A stretch of 64,000 bases of DNA from Chryseobacterium jejuense (GCF_017877355.1 NZ_JAGIPR010000009.1:62001-126000), one strand, 5' to 3'. Counted from the stretch's first letter, positions 24,438 through 33,810 are shown. The notes: generated from the letters alone by a model not told the origin. Numbers and translations: made by a program.

Positions 24438-25553
24438 ATGAAAATGAACACTACTAAATATATTGCAGTTATTTATTTGTCCGCTTTGGTAACCCTTACG
24501 GGCTGCAAAGATCAGAAACCAGCCAACGAAGCTGAAAAAGGGTATTGTATCAGTCAGGAACTTAAAAAAGATATTAAGCTGGCTAAGGCTGAAATGCTTC
24601 CTATCGAAGAAAGTATCACTCTTACTGGAGAAGTGGAAAGTAATTCTGATAAAACGGTTCCCTTCGTAAGCCTTGTGGATGGAGTAGTTACTGATACTTA
24701 TTTTTCCCTTGGAGATTATGTGAAAAAAGGACAGGTTTTGGCCTCTGTAAAAAGTACAGCTGTCAACGAAATGCAGGATGATACCCAGACATTACAGGCT
24801 CAGCTTGCTGTGGCTAAAAGAAAACTGGCCTCTGTAGAAGCAATGTACAAAGATGATATTGCCTCCCAGAAAGATCTTCAGGAAGCAAGAGCTGAAGTAA
24901 CAATCCTTCAATCTAATATTTCTAAAACTCAAAAGAATATGCAGCTGTATTCTGCCGGTGGAAGCACATTACAGATTAAAGCTCCTGCAGATGGCTATGT
25001 GGTAAGCAAGAATATTTCTAAAGGAATGCCTGTAACTGCCGGTGGTGATCAGCTTTTTACCATTTCCAATCTGGATAAGGTTTGGGTAATGGCGAATGTG
25101 TACGCTACCAATATGAGACATGTATATGTGGATCAGCCTGTAATGGTGAAGACTTTAGCGTATCCGGATGATAGTTTTGCAGGAAAGATCAACAATATTT
25201 CTCAGGTTTTTAATGAAAATGAAAGAGTATTAAAAGCTAAAATTATTATGGATAACCACGGAATGAAGCTAAGACCGGGAATGTCTGCAGATGTTGTTTT
25301 ACCTGTTAATGCACAAAATAAAAGGGCATTGGCTATTCCTGCAAAAGCCTTGCTCTTCGATAATAATCAGAGTTATGTAGTCGTGTATAAAAAAGACTGT
25401 GAGCTGGAAATAAGACCTGTAACGGAAGTTGCTTCTAACAGTCAATATATTTATGTAGAAGGTCATTTAAAACAAGGTGAAAATGTAATTGCTTCCAATG
25501 GATTGTTGATTTATCAGAACCTGAAAAACCAATTAAATACCTCTAAGAAGTAA
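24438..25553 (+). CDS. Periplasmic adaptor (membrane fusion protein) of metal efflux (CzcB type)
   Basis: 371-residue lipoprotein (TLTGC lipobox at about 23-27; the start could be this ATG or the second one two codons later). It has the HlyD/RND adaptor order: barrel-sandwich halves (VDGVVTDTYFSLGDYVKKGQVLAS and LQIKAPADGYVVSKNISKGMPV) around a coiled-coil hairpin (about 110-165), then beta-barrel and membrane-proximal parts. It bridges inner- and outer-membrane pump parts. The next gene overlaps its stop by one base (TAATG). Confidence 0.92.
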   Translation: MKMNTTKYIAVIYLSALVTLTGCKDQKPANEAEKGYCISQELKKDIKLAKAEMLPIEESITLTGEVESNSDKTVPFVSLVDGVVTDTYFSLGDYVKKGQVLASVKSTAVNEMQDDTQTLQAQLAVAKRKLASVEAMYKDDIASQKDLQEARAEVTILQSNISKTQKNMQLYSAGGSTLQIKAPADGYVVSKNISKGMPVTAGGDQLFTISNLDKVWVMANVYATNMRHVYVDQPVMVKTLAYPDDSFAGKINNISQVFNENERVLKAKIIMDNHGMKLRPGMSADVVLPVNAQNKRALAIPAKALLFDNNQSYVVVYKKDCELEIRPVTEVASNSQYIYVEGHLKQGENVIASNGLLIYQNLKNQLNTSKK

Positions 25554-28500
25554 TGCGAAAATTTGTACAGAATATAGTTTCCTTCTCTTTAAAAAACTCA
25601 TTGATTGTTCTTTTAGGGACTTTCCTGTTGTTGGCTGGGGGTATCTATTCCTATATACATACTCCGATTGAAGCATTTCCGGATGTAACCAATACAAGAG
25701 TAAGAGTAATTACCCAATGGCCGGGAAGAAGTGCAGAAGAGATAGAAAAGTTTGTCACATTGCCAATTTCCAAGGAAATGAATGCCATTCCGAATAAAAC
25801 TTCGGTAAGATCTATTTCCTTGTTCGGATTATCTGTGGTTACTGTCATTTTTGATGACCATGTGAATGATTTCTATGCACAGCAATATGCTTCCAATAAA
25901 CTTGGTAATGTAGATCTTCCTGCAGGAGCAGAGTACAACATTGAACCGCCATCAGGAGCTACCGGTGAAATTTATCGTTATATTATTAAAAGTAAGTTAC
26001 CAATTAAAGAGGTGACTGCTATTCAGGATTGGGTTGTTGAAAGAGAATTACTGGCAGTTCCCGGTGTTGCAGATGTGGTAAGCTTCGGTGGTGAGGAAAA
26101 AACATATGAAATAAAAATTAATCCTACGGAATTACACAATTATGACCTTTCCCCCCTGGATGTGTATGAAGCGGTTTCGAAGAGTAATATTAATGTAGGC
26201 GGAGATGTAGTGGCAAAAGGAGATCAGGCTTATGTAGTGCGGGGGATTGGTCTTTTGGAGAAAAAAGAGGATATTGAAAATATTCAGATTGAAGTAAAAG
26301 GTACTACTCCTATTTTGGTGAAGCACGTTGCAGAAGTTAAAGTGTCTGCAAAACCGAGATTGGGACAAGTAGGATACAATAAAGAAAATGATGTAGTAGA
26401 AGGTATTGTTATCATGCTTCGTGGTGAAAATCCAAGTGAAGTGATTGCAAGGCTTAAAGACAGGATAGAGGAATTGAATGGCGGAGAATTGCCGGGTGAT
26501 GTTCAGATTGTTCCGATCATTGACCGTACAGAACTGGTGAATACAACTGTTCATACTGTTTCTAAAAACCTGATTGAAGGGGTGATTCTGGTTTCCATTA
26601 TTGTATTCATCTTCCTGTACAATTGGAGAACAACGTTTATCGTGGCGTCAGTAATTCCGTTGGCATTCCTTTTCGCGATTATCATGTTGAAAATTCAAGG
26701 GCTTCCGGCGAACCTTATTTCCATGGGAGCACTAGACTTTGGATTGTTATTGGAAGGAACATTGGTTATTGTTGAACATGTATTTGTTGCCCTCGAATTG
26801 AAGGCCAAGAAAATTGGACTCCGAAGGTTTAATAAGATTTCCAAGCTGGGAATCATCAAGAAGAGTGCAGGAAGTGTGGCAAGCTATATTTTCTTTGCCT
26901 TATTGATTTTGATTGTTGCCTTGATGCCCATTTTCTCTTTCCAGAAAGTGGAAGGAAAAATGTTCTCTCCTTTAGCATTTACATTGGGATATGCACTTTT
27001 GGGTTCATTGATCTTGAGTTTAACCTATGTTCCGGCAATGTGTAAGCTTTTATTAACCAAAAATATTGAGGAGAAAGAAAACTTTATTTCCAGATTCTTC
27101 AGAGTGAATATCTATAGAATTTATGAATTCAGTGTTCGTCATAAAAAAGGGTTTATGATCGGTTTTGCTGCCTTACTTGCTTTATGTGGCTGGAGGTTTT
27201 CAAACTACGGTTCAGAATTCTTACCTAAGCTGAATGAAGGAGCCATCTATGTGCGTGCTACTCTCCCCAATAGTGTAAATCTGGATGAATCTGTACGATT
27301 AACCAAAGAGATGAAGGATATTCTGATGAAGTATGATGAAGTGAAATTTGTAATGACACAAACCGGTCGCCCCAATGATGGAACAGACCCTACAGGATTC
27401 TTTAATATTGAATTTAATATTCAGTTGAAACCGGAAAATGAGTGGAAGAAGAAAATCTCGAAAGAAGAACTTCTCGAGCAAATGAGAGTTTCCCTTGAAA
27501 AATATCCGGGAATCAACTTTGGATTCAGTCAGCCGATTCAGGATAACGTAGAAGAATATGTGGCTGGAGTGAAAGCACCATTGGTGATTAAAATATTTGG
27601 GAATGACCTGTTCCAACTTGAAAATTATGCCAATCAGGTAGCGAATTCCATCAGAACCGTTCCTGGAATTTCAGATGTAAATGTCTTTAAAAATATAGGG
27701 CTTCCGGAACTCAGAATACAGCTTCATGATTCCAAAATGGCAAAATACGGGGTTTCTACAGCAGATGCTCAGGCGGTAATTGAAATGACGATTGGCGGAC
27801 AGGCCGCAACCAAGTTTTATGAAGAGGAAAGAATGTTTGATGTGATGCTGAGATTCGAAAAAGAATACCGGGATACTCCTGAAAAAATGGGAAATATTCT
27901 GATCCCGACCCAGGATAATAAAAAGGTTCCGTTGAAAGAAATTGCAACCATTGATTATCATACAGGACCATCGTTCATCTATCGCGAAGGAAACAGCAGA
28001 TACATTGGAGTAGGATTCAATATTGAAGGGCGCGATCTGGGAAGTACCATTAAAGAAGCAAAAGAAAAAGTGGATAAAGAAGTAAAACTTCCGAAAAGCC
28101 ATAAAATGACTTGGGCTGGTGAATTTGAAAGTAAAGAAAGAGCTGCCAAGCAATTGGCTATGGTAGTTCCTATTTCACTGGTGCTTATTCTGATGCTGTT
28201 GTATTTCAATTTCGGAAATGTAAAAGATACATTAATCTCTTCCATTACATTGGCCTTTGCGTTCATAGGAGGATTTTTATCTCTCTGGTTTACAGGAACC
28301 ATTTTCGGAATCTCAGCAGGAATTGGGTTTATTATCCTTTTCGGAGTGGCTACTATTGATGGGATTGTTCTGATTGGAGTGATGAAAGAAAATCTTCAGA
28401 ACAGAATGTCGCTTAAAGAATCCATTTCTGATGGGGTAAAAAGCAGAATTCGTCCGGTAGTGATGATTGCACTGATGGGATCTATGGGGCTTCTTCCGGC

Positions 28501-28651
28501 AGCTATGTCTAACGGAATGGGCTCTGAAATTCAAAAACCCTTGGCTATTATGATTGTAGGCGGATTAATTATCTGTATGCTGCTTTCATTTACCATATTA
28601 CCGATTGTGTTCTATTATGCTTATCGTAAAAAGCATAAGGAAACCATATAG
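25553..28651 (+). CDS. Heavy-metal RND efflux transporter (CzcA/CusA family)
   Basis: 1032 residues, the usual HME-RND length, with twelve predicted membrane helices and two large periplasmic loops. Motifs include YSYIHTPIEAFPDVTNTRV and TQWPGRSAEEIEKFVTLPI at the N-terminus. The TM4 signature that carries protons in CzcA (DFG-x3-DG-x-x4-EN) reads D395-FGLLL-E401-GTLVIV-E408-H, so the central Asp is Glu. It pumps divalent or monovalent metal cations out of the periplasm or cytoplasm with proton antiport; the metal cannot be read from sequence alone. Confidence 0.93.
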   Translation: MRKFVQNIVSFSLKNSLIVLLGTFLLLAGGIYSYIHTPIEAFPDVTNTRVRVITQWPGRSAEEIEKFVTLPISKEMNAIPNKTSVRSISLFGLSVVTVIFDDHVNDFYAQQYASNKLGNVDLPAGAEYNIEPPSGATGEIYRYIIKSKLPIKEVTAIQDWVVERELLAVPGVADVVSFGGEEKTYEIKINPTELHNYDLSPLDVYEAVSKSNINVGGDVVAKGDQAYVVRGIGLLEKKEDIENIQIEVKGTTPILVKHVAEVKVSAKPRLGQVGYNKENDVVEGIVIMLRGENPSEVIARLKDRIEELNGGELPGDVQIVPIIDRTELVNTTVHTVSKNLIEGVILVSIIVFIFLYNWRTTFIVASVIPLAFLFAIIMLKIQGLPANLISMGALDFGLLLEGTLVIVEHVFVALELKAKKIGLRRFNKISKLGIIKKSAGSVASYIFFALLILIVALMPIFSFQKVEGKMFSPLAFTLGYALLGSLILSLTYVPAMCKLLLTKNIEEKENFISRFFRVNIYRIYEFSVRHKKGFMIGFAALLALCGWRFSNYGSEFLPKLNEGAIYVRATLPNSVNLDESVRLTKEMKDILMKYDEVKFVMTQTGRPNDGTDPTGFFNIEFNIQLKPENEWKKKISKEELLEQMRVSLEKYPGINFGFSQPIQDNVEEYVAGVKAPLVIKIFGNDLFQLENYANQVANSIRTVPGISDVNVFKNIGLPELRIQLHDSKMAKYGVSTADAQAVIEMTIGGQAATKFYEEERMFDVMLRFEKEYRDTPEKMGNILIPTQDNKKVPLKEIATIDYHTGPSFIYREGNSRYIGVGFNIEGRDLGSTIKEAKEKVDKEVKLPKSHKMTWAGEFESKERAAKQLAMVVPISLVLILMLLYFNFGNVKDTLISSITLAFAFIGGFLSLWFTGTIFGISAGIGFIILFGVATIDGIVLIGVMKENLQNRMSLKESISDGVKSRIRPVVMIALMGSMGLLPAAMSNGMGSEIQKPLAIMIVGGLIICMLLSFTILPIVFYYAYRKKHKETI

Positions 28652-28675
28652 TTTCTTTTTATTTGTTCATTATGA

Positions 28676-28709
28676 GGCTGGGATCCGTGAGGAAGATCCC
28701 GGCCTTTTT
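28676..28709 (+). terminator. Terminator of the metal-efflux operon
   Basis: 10-bp stem GGCTGGGATC / GATCCCGGCC (one G-T pair) with a 9-nt loop and a following T run, 24 bp after the transporter stop codon. Confidence 0.85.
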
Positions 28710-28717
28710 GTTTTAGT

Positions 28718-29473
28718 TTATGTGGTTTTAGTTAATTCCAGGATTTCAATATTCTTTACAATATCATTGCTTTCACACCTCTTAAGTTCTTTAAGCAGGG
28801 TAGAGGTAAGAATTTTTGGATTTAAAATTTGGGTAGCAACCTTTGCTGCAGCATAATCTACGATGTTAATAACCTGCTCTCTCAGAAAATTTGGAGTATT
28901 GGATGCAATAACAGCTGTTGCCCATGAGGTCTCTCTTGCTTTGGAAATCGCAAAGTCCAGAACAGCATTGTCTTTCCCATTGGAAAGCTGATCGATGAGT
29001 TGCACCGGATAACATATTTTGTTCAGAGAATCCTGTACTTTCTGATTGATGGATGCAATCACATTATTAATATTCTCAAAATCCTTTTTTAATGGATTGA
29101 TTTTTCGATAGGGTACAATGGACGCTGCAGAAATTCCAAGGTCTAGATTAATATGAGCATTCATCCCAAGAAAAATATGCTGTAATATCAGAAGATCATT
29201 ATTTTGGGTTGCTTCAAAGGCAATATACCATGAATGGGTACACTTTTTACCTTTACTGTAACTTTCCCATGCTTCAATATAGCGTTGTGCAAATGCGATA
29301 TCCAGCATGGTCATTCGTGGATTGTCTTCAAATTTCTTTTGTTGAATTCCTTTTAAAACCTGTGCGGTCATAATGCGATAAGTACAGGCAAAATATCCGG
29401 CGGGGCTTTTATTTTCTTTACACCAGATAATGATTTCATCAAGTTTTTTCAGAACTTCTTCAATGGTTTTCAT
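28718..29473 (-). CDS. DUF5995-like helical protein
   Basis: 251 residues, soluble, mostly helical. FEDNPRMTMLDIAFAQRYIEAWESY and HIFLGMNAHINLDLGISAASI look like the conserved core of DUF5995 proteins (family recalled, not searched). The His/Asn/Asp-rich NAHINLDLG segment suggests a metal or active site (inference). No operon partner; the GG-leader peptide upstream is separated by a terminator-like hairpin. Confidence 0.7.
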   Translation of the reverse strand: MKTIEEVLKKLDEIIIWCKENKSPAGYFACTYRIMTAQVLKGIQQKKFEDNPRMTMLDIAFAQRYIEAWESYSKGKKCTHSWYIAFEATQNNDLLILQHIFLGMNAHINLDLGISAASIVPYRKINPLKKDFENINNVIASINQKVQDSLNKICYPVQLIDQLSNGKDNAVLDFAISKARETSWATAVIASNTPNFLREQVINIVDYAAAKVATQILNPKILTSTLLKELKRCESNDIVKNIEILELTKTT

Positions 29474-29500
29474 GGTAGGTTTTATTTATTTAAAGATAAT

Positions 29501-29526
29501 AAAAAAGTGAGCCGGAATGACTCACT
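29501..29526 (-). terminator. Terminator of the 29541-29786 peptide gene
   Basis: 6-bp stem AGTGAG / CTCACT, 9-nt loop, followed on the minus strand by a T run (complement of AAAAAA at 29501-29506). It lies 15 bp past the stop codon. Confidence 0.65.
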
Positions 29527-29540
29527 GTATGTATCCAATA

Positions 29541-29786
29541 TTAAGGTATTAAAATAGGCTCTGGATCAATAGGATCAATTGGCCCTATGACTATAGGTTT
29601 GCACATTGCGGCTACTTCACATCTTCCCCCCATGCATATATAATTAGTCATAGTGGTTGATCCGTCAGGACATCTGATCATGGCTTCACCATGGCATCCT
29701 CCGGGGCATTCTGCCAGATGTAAATACCCTCCGAATACTTCTTTCAGTTCTGTTCTCGAAAGTTTTGATAAGGTTGTTTTTTTCAT
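29541..29786 (-). CDS. GG-leader bacteriocin-like peptide, six cysteines
   Basis: 81 residues. The leader MKKTTLSKLSRTELKEVFGG ends in the double glycine recognised by peptidase-containing ABC exporters. The core has six Cys (ECPGGC, RCP, ICMGGRC, MCK) and a Pro/Ile tail (IGPIDPIDPEP). It matches the class annotated as bacteriocin-like proteins in Chryseobacterium. No exporter, immunity or modification gene is near. It is divergent from a second peptide at 30034. Whether it is an antimicrobial, a signal or a RiPP precursor is open. Confidence 0.82.
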   Translation of the reverse strand: MKKTTLSKLSRTELKEVFGGYLHLAECPGGCHGEAMIRCPDGSTTMTNYICMGGRCEVAAMCKPIVIGPIDPIDPEPILIP

Positions 29787-30033
29787 GGGATTAATTTTTA
29801 TTTTTATAACGATTATAAAATACTTATAATCAGTATTTTAAATTATTTTATTGTAGGCTAAAATAATTAAATTAATTCATTAAAACAAGAGATATTATTG
29901 TTGATTTGTTATGTAATTATTTGGATTGTAATTTGTTAAAAAAAATAATTGTATATTTATTTTCAGTTAATGAGAAATAAAGAGGGATCCGAAAATCTTA
30001 AAGAGTAGGAAATTCAAACTAAACTAAATAACT
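29787..30033. promoter_or_regulatory. AT-rich divergent region between two GG-leader peptide genes
   Basis: 247 bp, very AT-rich. Near-consensus -7 boxes such as TATATTTA (29952-29959) are present but no complete TTG/TAnnTTTG promoter. Both peptide genes must be driven from here. Confidence 0.4.
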
Positions 30034-30201
30034 ATGAAAAATTTAAAAAACTTAAACAGAAAAGAGTTGAAAACTGTTTTAGGAGGTGCAGCAGCAGCCT
30101 GTGAAACACCAGTAGATGGAGGCTGCCCGGCCGGCTATACATTCTGCAGTAATCCTTATTGTTGCTATCCCCCAAGAAAGCCGTTTATCTGTATCGACTA
30201 A
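30034..30201 (+). CDS. GG-leader bacteriocin-like peptide, second, six cysteines
   Basis: 55 residues (MKNLKNLNRKELKTVLGG leader, then a 37-residue core). The leader shares 8 of its last 12 residues with the divergent peptide at 29541 (pattern LxRxELKxVxGG). The core has six Cys at 23, 31, 38, 43, 44 and 53 and a short Ala run after the GG. The ATG is preceded by AAATAACT rather than a strong Shine-Dalgarno, as usual here, and a strong terminator follows the stop by 6 bp, which supports a real short gene. Confidence 0.82.
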   Translation: MKNLKNLNRKELKTVLGGAAAACETPVDGGCPAGYTFCSNPYCCYPPRKPFICID

Positions 30202-30207
30202 TCATAA

Positions 30208-30231
30208 AAAATCCCTCAACTGAGGGATTTT
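30208..30231. terminator. Terminator between the peptide gene and the YciI-like gene
   Basis: 10-bp stem AAAATCCCTC / GAGGGATTTT with loop AACT between convergent genes; usable in both directions. Confidence 0.85.
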
Positions 30232-30240
30232 GCTTTATAT

Positions 30241-30711
30241 TTAAGGATTTTCTTTTGAAATTTCATCATGATGTTTAAGATACAATGGTAATGCAGCAGA
30301 GCCGTACCAAGAGAAGATTTCATAACTGAAAACCCCTGCCTGAACTGCGGGATCTGTTTTTACCCATTGCTCAGCTTCTTCTTTAGATTTTGTATTGAAA
30401 ATAAACATACCACGATAATTTTCCTTATTCTTTTCCAGGAAAGGACCAGCAACTACAATTTTTCCTTCGTTGGCTAGTTTACCAATATTTTCCATATGTC
30501 CTTTCATTAAAGAACCCATTTTAGCTTTATCTTCAATTTTTGCAGTGCCGGTTGTCAGCATTACAATAGTATAGGGCTTCATTCCGTATTGGTCTGCTCC
30601 TAGTGAAGTAGCCAGTTCCTGATTGAATTTTACTTTTTCTTTTTTCTTCTCCTGAGCGAAGGATAAAGTGGCCATCAAAACAGTAAGAATTATAAAAATT
30701 TTTAACTTCAT
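30241..30711 (-). CDS. Exported YciI-like protein
   Basis: 156 residues with a signal peptide (about 1-19, LSFAQ). The body has the YciI ferredoxin-like pattern (YTIVMLTTG ... HMENIGKLANEGKIVVAGPFLE ... RGMFIFNTKSKEEAEQWVKTDPAVQAG). YciI relatives are usually cytoplasmic, so secretion is unusual. The family's enzymatic role is unsettled. Downstream of it lies only a terminator. Confidence 0.85.
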   Translation of the reverse strand: MKLKIFIILTVLMATLSFAQEKKKEKVKFNQELATSLGADQYGMKPYTIVMLTTGTAKIEDKAKMGSLMKGHMENIGKLANEGKIVVAGPFLEKNKENYRGMFIFNTKSKEEAEQWVKTDPAVQAGVFSYEIFSWYGSAALPLYLKHHDEISKENP

Positions 30712-30779
30712 AGATGTGTTAATTATAATGTGAATATCTCAAATCTGATATCTAGCATCTTATGTCTGAAATCTAAATT
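30712..30779. repeat. Degenerate ATCTGAA-type intergenic repeats
   Basis: Between the YciI-like gene and pncB the sequence repeats variants of ATCTGAA/ATATCTAA (TCAAATCTGATATCT, GTCTGAAATCTAAATTC). The same theme recurs as perfect 7-bp repeats at 62713-62745 between rpsC and rplP. Confidence 0.5.
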
Positions 30780-31958
30780 CTAATCTTTTATTCTTAAAAA
30801 TTCCTTGGCAAGCTCTATCATTTTTGGATCGCCGGTATATTTTCCATGTTCATCAGAAAGTTTTACGGTTGGGATCCATTCTTTATTAGGAGCTTGTACT
30901 CCGATAAGCTTCATTACGATATTCATTGGTTTTAGGCCTACATCATTGGTAAGATTGGTTCCTATACCGAAAGAAATTCCTATTTTTCCTCTGCAGTAGT
31001 TGGTAATTTCTTCTACTTTTTCAAGATTTAAAGCATCAGAGAAAATGATATATTTAAACATCGGGTTAATACCATTTTTCTGATAGTGGGCAATGGTCTT
31101 ATCTGCAAATTCCAGAGCGTCACCACTGTCGTGACGTACACCATCAAATAGCTTAGCGAATTTTTTATCAAATTGCTGGAAGAAAACATCCGTAGTGTAA
31201 GTGTCGGAAAGAGCAACTCCCAGATCACCTCTGTAAACATCTACCCAATGTTCCAAAGCCATTTCATTAGCCATTTTAAAACCATATTCGGCAGCATGGA
31301 ACATAAACCATTCGTGAGCATGAGTTCCGATAGGTTTCACTCCGTACTTCATTGCAAAATGGACATTAGAGCTTCCGATGAAGGTAGAATCTTTTTTCTG
31401 TGTTAAAGCCTCCATTACCAGATTTTGTACCTTATAAGAATGTCTTCTTCTGGTCCCGAATTCTGCAAATGTTACACCAAGCCGGCCCAAGGAATCAGCC
31501 TTCTCAATAGTTTTACTCATCACTACTTCATTAGAATCTCTTTCCATGTGGTTCATCTCATAGTGCAGCTCACTGATTAATGCCAACAGAGGAACTTCCC
31601 AAAGGATCGTTCTGTACCAAAGTCCTTCAACAATTACAGAAAGATCTCCACCTTCCTGACGAATTTTCACTTCAGACGGATCATAGTGGTAACCTTCCAG
31701 GAAATCCAAATAAGGAAGATCAATATAAGGACATGTTCTGGCCATGAATTTCTTTTCATCTTTAGTAAGTTTAAGTTCAGCCATTTTATTAACAGCTTCT
31801 CTTAAAGCAACATCAAAACCTTCCGGAAAATGGTGTTTCCCTCTGTTGATGAATTCATATTTAACAATAGAACTAGGAAAAAGTTTTACCACTGCATTTT
31901 GCATGGTTATTTTGTAGAAATCGTTATCTAAAATAGAGTTGAGTCTTACGTCGTTCAT
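30780..31958 (-). CDS. pncB: Nicotinate phosphoribosyltransferase
   Basis: 392 residues, normal for PncB of the NAPRTase family. It makes nicotinate mononucleotide from nicotinate and PRPP in NAD salvage. Visible: LDNDFYKITMQNAVVKLFP at the start, the EFGTRRRHS phosphate/substrate motif, GTHAHEW with the phosphorylated His, and VRHDSGDAL. A -7-like TATATTTG lies at 31978-31985 on the minus strand. Confidence 0.95.
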   Translation of the reverse strand: MNDVRLNSILDNDFYKITMQNAVVKLFPSSIVKYEFINRGKHHFPEGFDVALREAVNKMAELKLTKDEKKFMARTCPYIDLPYLDFLEGYHYDPSEVKIRQEGGDLSVIVEGLWYRTILWEVPLLALISELHYEMNHMERDSNEVVMSKTIEKADSLGRLGVTFAEFGTRRRHSYKVQNLVMEALTQKKDSTFIGSSNVHFAMKYGVKPIGTHAHEWFMFHAAEYGFKMANEMALEHWVDVYRGDLGVALSDTYTTDVFFQQFDKKFAKLFDGVRHDSGDALEFADKTIAHYQKNGINPMFKYIIFSDALNLEKVEEITNYCRGKIGISFGIGTNLTNDVGLKPMNIVMKLIGVQAPNKEWIPTVKLSDEHGKYTGDPKMIELAKEFLRIKD

Positions 31959-31997
31959 AATATGTGTAATTTTAACGCAAATATAGAAATTAAAAAT

Positions 31998-32027
31998 AAA
32001 ATCGCCTAAATGTAAGGCGATTTTTTT
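31998..32027 (-). terminator. Terminator of dps
   Basis: 9-bp stem AAATCGCCT / AGGCGATTT with T runs on both sides, 26 bp past the dps stop codon on the minus strand. Confidence 0.75.
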
Positions 32028-32052
32028 GAAATATTTTGATGATCTTACGGGT

Positions 32053-32529
32053 TTATTTCCCCAAATAAGAATTGTACATCCAAACTTCTTTCTCCTGCTC
32101 GGTAATGTAGTCGCTCATCTGAGAGTTGGTCCCTTCATCACCAGCCTGATCTGTAATATCTAAAAGCTCTCTCTGAAGATCAATTACTACTTTGAATGAA
32201 TTTAGGATTTGTTCAACACTTTTAGTTCCATCAGTTACTTCCTTGCTTTCTTTGATGGTGGCTACTTTTAAATAATCAGAGTAGTTGTGTGCAGGGGTGG
32301 CTCCCAATGTCAGGATTCTTTCTGCAATTTCATCAATTTTTAAAACTAAGCTATTATAAAGTTCTTCAAACTTCGGGTGAAGAGTAAAAAACTGATCTCC
32401 TTTGATGTTCCAGTGAGAACCTCTTGTGTTCTGATAAAATACAGAATAGTTGGCTAAAAGTACATTTAATTTTTCTGCTATTTTTTTGCAGTCGGTTTCC
32501 TTAAGTCCTATAATACTCGCGTTTTTCAT
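32053..32529 (-). CDS. dps: Dps family DNA-binding ferritin-like protein
   Basis: 158 residues from the ATG at 32527-32529 (the frame can extend to 32553, but those eight residues are not Dps-like). The four-helix ferritin fold has the inter-subunit ferroxidase residues: H in NTRGSHWNIKG and D/E in KIDEIAERIL. Dps oxidises Fe(II) with peroxide and coats DNA in starvation or stress. A -7-like TAACTTTG lies at 32551-32558 on the minus strand. Confidence 0.93.
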   Translation of the reverse strand: MKNASIIGLKETDCKKIAEKLNVLLANYSVFYQNTRGSHWNIKGDQFFTLHPKFEELYNSLVLKIDEIAERILTLGATPAHNYSDYLKVATIKESKEVTDGTKSVEQILNSFKVVIDLQRELLDITDQAGDEGTNSQMSDYITEQEKEVWMYNSYLGK

Positions 32530-32679
32530 AAGTTTATTTTTTATATATCTCAAAGTTACGAAATATCATGCCGAATATCCTGAGATATCAATAGATGATA
32601 ACTATAAGAAAATTTTTTAAAATAGTTTGGAAGTATTAATATTGCCAAATATAAAATTTACAGCAAAAAATTATACAAT

Positions 32680-33810
32680 ATGCTTTTTGATATAGCTATA
32701 ACCATTCCCGAAAATAAAAGAGAATCTCTAGTGAAATATTTCAGTATTGGAGTTATATTAATTTATATAGGTGTTTTCATAGCTCTATATTTTATGGCCG
32801 AAGACCCGGTTTCGGGTTGGACTATTTCTGACTGGTTAATTAATTATACAGATGGGGGGTTCAAGAGAAGAGGCCTTTTGGGGAATGTGTTGTTTTATAT
32901 ACAGGATGTGACGGGATTGAAATTACAATATCAAATTCTTATTTTTCAAATCTTAGGTCTTTCTATGATTCTATATGGCACACTTTTGTGCATCAGGAGG
33001 TATACAATAGATCTTTTTTACTTATGTATAATGGTTTCGCCCTACATTTTGCTATTTCCAGCACTAACTATAAGAAATGCAGGCAGGAGAGAGATGTTAT
33101 TAATTCTCATTATGCTTTGGTATTCATTTGAAAAAAAATCTAAGCTCAATGATGCTCTTTTATGGTTTTTTTATATAGTTTTTCTTTTTATACATGAACT
33201 GGGATTTTTCTTCTTGCCTTTTTTGATTTGGATTCATTATTCCAAATGGAAAAAAATTAATGTCAGATATATCTTGTCTTTAGTTATTACTGCTTTCATA
33301 TGTATTGGAGTCGTTTATTTTTGGGGAGGAAGTGTTAATCAGGGAGAAAGTTTATCTATTTTAAAAAGCAGGGGGGTGGTTTTTCAGAAAGAAAATATTT
33401 TTGATCTGGAATATTACTTTGATTTTAATTTTGTTCTTCAGTATAAATTGTCTTTTTTAGTTCATGTTATAGAACTCCTTATAATGATTTTTCAAATAGG
33501 ATTTTATATCTATATGTTTAAAAGAGAATCACTATACACCTATATTTGTTGTAATATCATCTGCCTTTTCTGGGTAACTCCTTTATATTATCTTGGAATT
33601 GACTGGATGAGGTGGAACTATATTTATTCTACATTATTATTTATTGTTTTTACATCCTTATTAAATGCAAATACTTCTGGAACTATGTCATTCAATAATA
33701 ATCAGATGAAATCCTCATATCTAATTTTTTCTGGAGTATTTTATTTGCTTATTCTTTTGCATCTTCAACACGATACCATGATTAAATGGATTCAAACTTA
33801 TTTTATATAA
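32680..33810 (+). CDS. Polytopic membrane protein of unknown function
   Basis: 376 residues with about ten membrane helices. Between the first two is WTISDWLINYTDGGFKRRGLLG, a conserved-looking loop; RNAGRREM and WMRWNY are other charged patches between helices. The layout is like integral-membrane glycosyltransferases or polymerases, but I cannot place it in a family. The next gene, another multi-pass protein, starts 73 bp on with its own -7-like box. Confidence 0.7.
   Translation: MLFDIAITIPENKRESLVKYFSIGVILIYIGVFIALYFMAEDPVSGWTISDWLINYTDGGFKRRGLLGNVLFYIQDVTGLKLQYQILIFQILGLSMILYGTLLCIRRYTIDLFYLCIMVSPYILLFPALTIRNAGRREMLLILIMLWYSFEKKSKLNDALLWFFYIVFLFIHELGFFFLPFLIWIHYSKWKKINVRYILSLVITAFICIGVVYFWGGSVNQGESLSILKSRGVVFQKENIFDLEYYFDFNFVLQYKLSFLVHVIELLIMIFQIGFYIYMFKRESLYTYICCNIICLFWVTPLYYLGIDWMRWNYIYSTLLFIVFTSLLNANTSGTMSFNNNQMKSSYLIFSGVFYLLILLHLQHDTMIKWIQTYFI

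Noticed and set aside
27299..28534. Long minus-strand frames within the RND transporter gene
   Set aside because: They are antisense shadows of a full-length, motif-complete CzcA-type gene.
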